From the NCBI RefSeq assembly GCF_022758885.1, contig NZ_JALEBH010000001.1, positions 744,001 through 808,000 on the forward strand: 64,000 bases of DNA, read 5' to 3'. The notes beneath the pieces are model-generated. The model worked only from the letters and a program-made list of their open reading frames with translations, searched no databases and was not told where the DNA came from. Source of the stretch: Sphingobium sp. BYY-5 (lineage in GTDB: Bacteria; Pseudomonadota; Alphaproteobacteria; Sphingomonadales; Sphingomonadaceae). Shown one piece after another: positions 63,796 to 64,000 of the stretch. The position numbers and the translations under genes were made by a program. Every line of letters starts with the position of its first letter. Within the stretch, counting starts at the first letter, position 1.

Positions 63796-64000
63796 TCCAG
63801 GCGGTCTTTTCCTGTCTGGCGCATCACCAGCATATAGGCGCCCAGGGTCATTGCCGCCAGCGTGAACCAGGTGACGGCATATTGCAGATGATTGTTGGGG
63901 AAGTTGATGACCGTGAGCCCGCCCACGGGGAGGGAATTGGGGGAGGGGTCAGCGTCCGCGTCAATGAAATAGCTGGAAATGGCGTTCGGCAACCCGCGTG
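63792..64000 (-). CDS. surf1: SURF1 family protein, C-terminal end (rest outside window)
   Basis: About 69 C-terminal residues of a cytochrome c oxidase assembly factor: PVGGLTVINFPNNHLQYAVTWF contains the NNHLQYAxTWF mark (given here only in part), followed by the last transmembrane helix. The frame is open to the window edge. The ATGA overlap with regB ties oxidase assembly to the redox-sensing pair. Confidence 0.93.
   Translation of the reverse strand, partial: RGLPNAISSYFIDADADPSPNSLPVGGLTVINFPNNHLQYAVTWFTLAAMTLGAYMLVMRQTGKDRLE

Overview
The window looks like chromosomal DNA of an alphaproteobacterium of the Sphingomonadaceae, most likely close to Sphingobium or Sphingomonas. This is inferred from high GC, frequent GTG/TTG starts, an isolated F0 operon (atpI-atpB-atpE-atpF'-atpF), a full proteobacterial nuoA-N order, a SapC-family gene, a RegB/RegA pair and the sphingomonad-type intergenic palindromes that carry GCTGAGCTTGTCGAAG.

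Layout. 1-6255: central carbon genes tkt (partial), gap, pgk and class I fba, with an MFS transporter and a TlpA-like thioredoxin on the other strand between pgk and fba. 6333-9299: a small membrane protein, thiE, efp and suhB, closed by a clear terminator. 9388-24512: the 14-gene complex I operon nuoA-N, with an extra 62-residue membrane ORF between nuoD and nuoE and four palindromic repeat units in the only sizeable gaps. 24509-27919: birA, coaX, rnj and a DUF1467 gene in one tight run. 27995-31227: an IS21-family element (28521-31011) with a beheaded ompH/skp gene on one side and a tail-less HipA-like kinase gene on the other, which looks like a deletion scar. 31393-34631: tRNA-Glu, a candidate small RNA with an anti-Shine-Dalgarno C-rich segment, a SapC-family gene, a GlcD-type flavoenzyme and a small exported protein. 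34754-37404: a RhlE-like helicase and two accessory genes.

37480-50228 is the most unusual part. radC is cut in two inside the codons for its HNHP metal-binding motif, and about 12.05 kb lies between the halves. This insert is a defence-type island: a Gabija-like pair (OLD-type ATPase-TOPRIM nuclease and UvrD-like helicase), a divergent double zinc-ribbon protein with a C-terminal HEPN RNase motif, a complete IS66 element with a perfect 8-bp target duplication, a Mrr-like endonuclease overlapping an AbiEii-like nucleotidyltransferase fused to a WYL-like region and a zinc finger, a small HTH protein and a small unknown protein. No integrase is present in it. The split of radC recalls the radC target of Tn554-type elements, but the recombinase here is unknown.

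50366-54194: the ydbH-ynbE-ydbL envelope operon. 54366-56991: the F0 genes of ATP synthase, ending in a bidirectional terminator. 57674-64000: a multi-span membrane protein, nitronate monooxygenase (divergent, with a palindromic operator between), an alpha/beta hydrolase, a KDG-kinase-like sugar kinase, tRNA-Gly(CCC), and a surf1 - regB - regA run on the minus strand. Together, complex I, F0, the cytochrome oxidase factor Surf1 and the quinone-sensing RegBA pair make this a respiration-rich chromosomal segment interrupted by one mobile defence island and one IS-mediated deletion.
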